Assembly (NCBI RefSeq): GCF_000234665.1
Contig: NC_018315.1
Location: 364,547 to 374,546, forward strand
DNA length: 10,000 nucleotides
From: Leishmania mexicana MHOM/GT/2001/U1103
Taxonomy: Eukaryota; Euglenozoa; Kinetoplastea; Trypanosomatida; Trypanosomatidae
Direction: 5' to 3'
Shown here: positions 7,892-10,000 of the stretch, one piece after another
Position numbering within the stretch: position 1 is the first letter of the stretch
Layout: every line of letters begins with the position of its first letter
Program-made: the position numbers and the translations under genes
The notes under the pieces: model-generated
What the model was told of the DNA's origin: nothing
The model's database searches: none
The model's input: only the letters and a program-made list of their open reading frames with translations

Positions 7892-7920
7892 TGCGTGCCC
7901 GCTTCTTGCACGCCGTCATC

Positions 7921-9468
7921 ATGCGCGGCGGTGGATTTGGCCGTTATGGGTACGAGAAGCCGCAGCCAGGTCTGCAGTTTCACTCGTACGACGATGCCAC
8001 CTACCCGCCCCGCGCCTACCGGTATCATATTCAGCAAGCCATGCCCTCACCCGCGACGCCCCGATCGGCCGGAAGCGGCAGCAGCGGCGGCGGTGGCGCT
8101 GGTGCAAGCCCCACCTACAGCGCAGAGGCGCAGGTGGAAACCACTATTGTGCTTCCGACCATCGATGCAGATGCCACGTGCGGTCCCTTCGTCAGGCCTG
8201 GAAATCCCGGCGGCAACTCGGCAATGTCAGCAGTGTCTTCGTCGGTCGGCCATGTAAGGGGGTCGGTGTCATCGGTGGCGTCAAGCAGCACAGAGGGCGG
8301 ATTCGGCACAGGGGCCGGCGGTGGTGCGGACGTGGAGCGGCGCCCACCGCCGCGACTGCGGTACTTCTTTGAATGCTTCGTTCCAGACGAGGACGCCACT
8401 GATGCGCAGTCCTTGAGTGAGGTGTGGCGGCACATGGAGCCCCTCAATCCTTTCCACTACCGCAAGTTGTGGTGCGGCGTCGACGGCGCCGTTGCCGCGT
8501 CGACAACGGCCGCCGGCCCGGCATGGGTGAAACCAGAGTCACCTGCTGAATGGAATGCTTTTACTGACGGCGACTGTCTCACCGACAGCAGTGCCTCAAA
8601 GGCGGAGGACAGTGCGGTGAAGAAAGAGGCGCAGGATGGGGCACTGCCGTGTTCACTCGCGCGGGTCGGCGGTGGCGCTCTTACGACTCGTGCAGTCCAA
8701 AATGCACTCCAGCGTACGCTGCGTGCCGTTGGGCTACCAGACGAGCTCAGCTGCATGGTGATGCTCTCAGCCCGTATCTCACCTGGCGCGCGTCTCACGC
8801 GCAAGCAGGAGAAAATACTTAGACTGCGAGTGCAGCGCCGCCCTGCACCTCCACGGCCGATCCGCCGCGGAGCGAAAGTGTTTGTGCCTGTCCCTGCCGT
8901 CCTCGGTAGTGTCACGGAGAACGGGATGCCTGTAGGAAGCACCAGGGGTGGTGGCGGCCTCCTTGATGTGACGGCGCTGGGACCGCGCGTGATGCGTCTG
9001 GCTCCCGCTGGCTTCGCTGACGCGGCGGCCGGCGTCGGCAGCGCAGGGTACTCCAAGGTGCCGTCTGCGGTTTCAGTCATGGGCGAGTTCGCCTTTGATG
9101 ACGACGACGAGGGCGAGAAATACTTACACAGCGGTCGTCACACCGGTATGAAGCGCGGCCGCCATGACGTGGAGGATGAGCGGCTGGACGACGGGGATGT
9201 TCCGCTTATCAACTCTGGTCGATGGGGTCTGGATGGTAGCGCCAGCGGCGGTGGGGGTGGTTCAGCCGGTGTCACCGCCGTTGTGGGTGCGGCAGGTGGC
9301 GCTGTGACGGCCCAAGGAGACGAGGTCGAGGAAGACCACGATGAAGAGGATGTCTTCTCCACTGGCATGGTCGACGACGATGACGACGAGAATATGGGGA
9401 GCGAGGACGACGCGCAAGAGGACGGGGAGAGCTTTGGCGGTGGTGACGACGGCGATGACAGTTTTTAA
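7921..9468 (+). CDS. Acidic-tailed protein, candidate RNA polymerase III subunit Rpc31/RPC7-like
   Basis: 515 residues from the ATG at 7921 to the TAA at 9466-9468. The frame is open further left, but has no ATG there and lies in leader sequence with acceptor sites. Visible order: Gly/Arg/aromatic start (MRGGGFGRYGY) and a YPP motif near 28-30; Gly/Ser/Ala-rich linker ~43-140; short motif PPRLRYFFECFVP at 143-155 followed by helix-like SLSEVWRHMEPLNPFHYRKL; basic segment ~266-315 (TRKQEKILRLRV); first acidic patch DDDDEGE at ~393-399; basic KRGRH near 411; Gly-rich linker; strongly acidic end 468-515 finishing GGGDDGDDSF. Known Rpc31/POLR3G proteins share an RGG-like N-terminus, a short aromatic PYF-type motif followed by an aromatic/Leu segment, and a Glu/Asp-rich tail ending in an aromatic residue. 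That resemblance is my basis for the family suggestion; identity is low and the protein is longer than usual (about 220-250 residues). In that case it would act in the nucleus in the Rpc82-34-31 initiation subcomplex. Alternative: an unrelated kinetoplastid-specific acidic nuclear protein. Confidence 0.9.
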   Translation: MRGGGFGRYGYEKPQPGLQFHSYDDATYPPRAYRYHIQQAMPSPATPRSAGSGSSGGGGAGASPTYSAEAQVETTIVLPTIDADATCGPFVRPGNPGGNSAMSAVSSSVGHVRGSVSSVASSSTEGGFGTGAGGGADVERRPPPRLRYFFECFVPDEDATDAQSLSEVWRHMEPLNPFHYRKLWCGVDGAVAASTTAAGPAWVKPESPAEWNAFTDGDCLTDSSASKAEDSAVKKEAQDGALPCSLARVGGGALTTRAVQNALQRTLRAVGLPDELSCMVMLSARISPGARLTRKQEKILRLRVQRRPAPPRPIRRGAKVFVPVPAVLGSVTENGMPVGSTRGGGGLLDVTALGPRVMRLAPAGFADAAAGVGSAGYSKVPSAVSVMGEFAFDDDDEGEKYLHSGRHTGMKRGRHDVEDERLDDGDVPLINSGRWGLDGSASGGGGGSAGVTAVVGAAGGAVTAQGDEVEEDHDEEDVFSTGMVDDDDDENMGSEDDAQEDGESFGGGDDGDDSF

Positions 9469-9746
9469 AAACAGAAGGAGGGCGTGTAGGTCTGCAGCGG
9501 CCGCACTCACGCCCACACGCGTTTCACATGTACGAGAGGTCGCTGCCAACGCCCCCTCGACACGGAGAGACGGATGATGTGTAAGACGTTTAATACTGAG
9601 CGTGATCGCGAGCCCAGGTCACGGTGCGCTGTGCGCTGTGCCTGGCGGCTGGAGCGGGAACCCTCTCCCCTCTCCACAAAAAATTATTGTGGCCTTTGGG
9701 GCGCTGTGGCGGTCAGAGAACGGAGAGCTGCGAGAGGGGGCTGCGC

Positions 9747-9764
9747 GGGGTGGGTGGGTGGGGG
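9747..9764 (+). other. G-quadruplex motif with single-base loops
   Basis: GGGGTGGGTGGGTGGGGG: four G-tracts of at least three, each separated by one T. Single-nucleotide loops give the most stable parallel quadruplexes in vitro. It lies on the coding strand, so it would also be present in the 3' UTR or intercistronic RNA. Further G runs follow at 9784-9787 and 9794-9802. Confidence 0.8.
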
Positions 9765-9887
9765 AGCTGTGAACACAGACCGGAGGGGTGCGAGGGGGGG
9801 GGCGCACGGCGGTGCCTTTTTCTTTTTTTGTTCTGTTTTCGTTCTCCTTGGTGAGGACGTCGTGGTTTGTATGACCCATCGAGCGCT

Positions 9888-9908
9888 CATCAGCCATGCT
9901 CGCTGATG
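9888..9908. other. Hairpin, 7-bp stem and 7-base loop
   Basis: CATCAGC and GCTGATG are perfect inverted repeats around CATGCTC, with an overlapping palindrome GAGCGCTC at 9881-9888. It lies about 85 bases before the next acceptor, where poly(A) processing of the upstream transcript would be expected. Function unknown. Confidence 0.4.
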
Positions 9909-9945
9909 CGACCGTCCCGTTGTAAAGAGATTCGCCGTCGTCGTC

Positions 9946-9994
9946 GTCTCCCCCCTCTCCCTTTCTCTCTTTGCCTTGCTTGTTTCGTCGACAG
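9946..9994 (+). promoter_or_regulatory. Candidate spliced-leader acceptor of the next gene
   Basis: A long C/T tract (CTCCCCCCTCTCCCTTTCTC and onwards) ends in GTCGACAG with AG at 9993-9994. This is the expected signal for a further + strand gene starting just right of the window and implies a short intergenic distance (~525 bp from the preceding stop). Confidence 0.55.
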
Positions 9995-10000
9995 CGCATC

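Larger units (their letters stand above)
9469..9945 (+). other. 3' UTR / intercistronic region of the acidic-tailed gene
   Basis: Non-coding sequence after the TAA. It includes G-rich tracts at about 9736-9802, a U-rich run at 9817-9829, a weak 6-bp stem around an A/T loop at 9674-9692, and a 7-bp hairpin at 9888-9908. Reading frames here are short and compositionally unlike proteins. Confidence 0.6.

Noticed and set aside
7708..7920. N-terminal extension of the second gene using GTG at 7708
   Set aside because: There is no ATG, the translation is Pro/His/Thr-rich from CA and C/T tracts, and two acceptor-like sites lie in or just before this segment, so it is leader sequence.
4324..7920. tRNA, snoRNA, CRISPR array or bacterial-type promoter
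   Set aside because: Scanning by eye found no B-box-like GGTTCGA sequence, no paired C/D boxes that I could support, and no regularly spaced short repeats; the only repeats are microsatellites and the SIDER-like pair.
8457..9080. 207-codon antisense frame inside the second gene
   Set aside because: It is a mirror of GC-rich codon bias on the opposite strand, with no independent signals; Leishmania genes in one unit share a strand.

Overview
The window looks like nuclear DNA of a trypanosomatid, most likely Leishmania. The reasons are two long intronless GC-rich reading frames on the same strand, separated by about 3.6 kb of pyrimidine-rich sequence with CA/GT microsatellites; several polypyrimidine tracts followed by AG (trans-splicing signals) before the second gene; no recognisable Pol II promoter or cis-intron; and two copies of a ~0.5 kb retroposon-like repeat resembling the Leishmania SIDER family. 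Species cannot be fixed from sequence alone. Both genes fit one + strand polycistronic unit.

Layout. (1) Positions 1-4323 hold one very long reading frame that is open to the left edge of the window, so its start may lie outside. It encodes a large unrecognised protein of about 1.4 kb residues: a basic, Ser/Arg/His-rich low-complexity N-terminal half, two helical coiled-coil-type segments, and a basic, Ser-rich tail. (2) Positions 4324-7920 contain no convincing protein gene. This stretch holds the 3' UTR of gene 1, two directly repeated SIDER-like elements (4554-5051 and 5699-~6172), U-rich and C-rich tracts, a (CA)14 microsatellite, a small GC hairpin, and three or four candidate spliced-leader acceptor sites. 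(3) Positions 7921-9468 encode a 515-residue protein with a Gly/Arg N-terminus, a short aromatic core motif and a very acidic C-terminus. This layout resembles the Rpc31/POLR3G (RPC7) subunit of RNA polymerase III; the assignment is a hypothesis. (4) Positions 9469-10000 hold its downstream region, with an unusually ideal G-quadruplex motif, a 7-bp hairpin, and, at the right edge, the polypyrimidine tract and AG of the next gene.

Most notable points. The two SIDER-like copies differ at one base in 448 across their core (4565-5012 versus 5710-6157), but diverge abruptly at both ends, which suggests gene conversion. Copy 1 is bounded by a perfect 9-bp direct repeat that begins exactly where homology to copy 2 ends, with an A-rich 3' tail, as expected for retroposon insertion. 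The second gene is a candidate for a divergent, easily missed Pol III subunit. In Leishmania, SIDER2 elements in 3' UTRs are known to lower mRNA abundance, so gene 1 may be post-transcriptionally repressed; that link is inference here.
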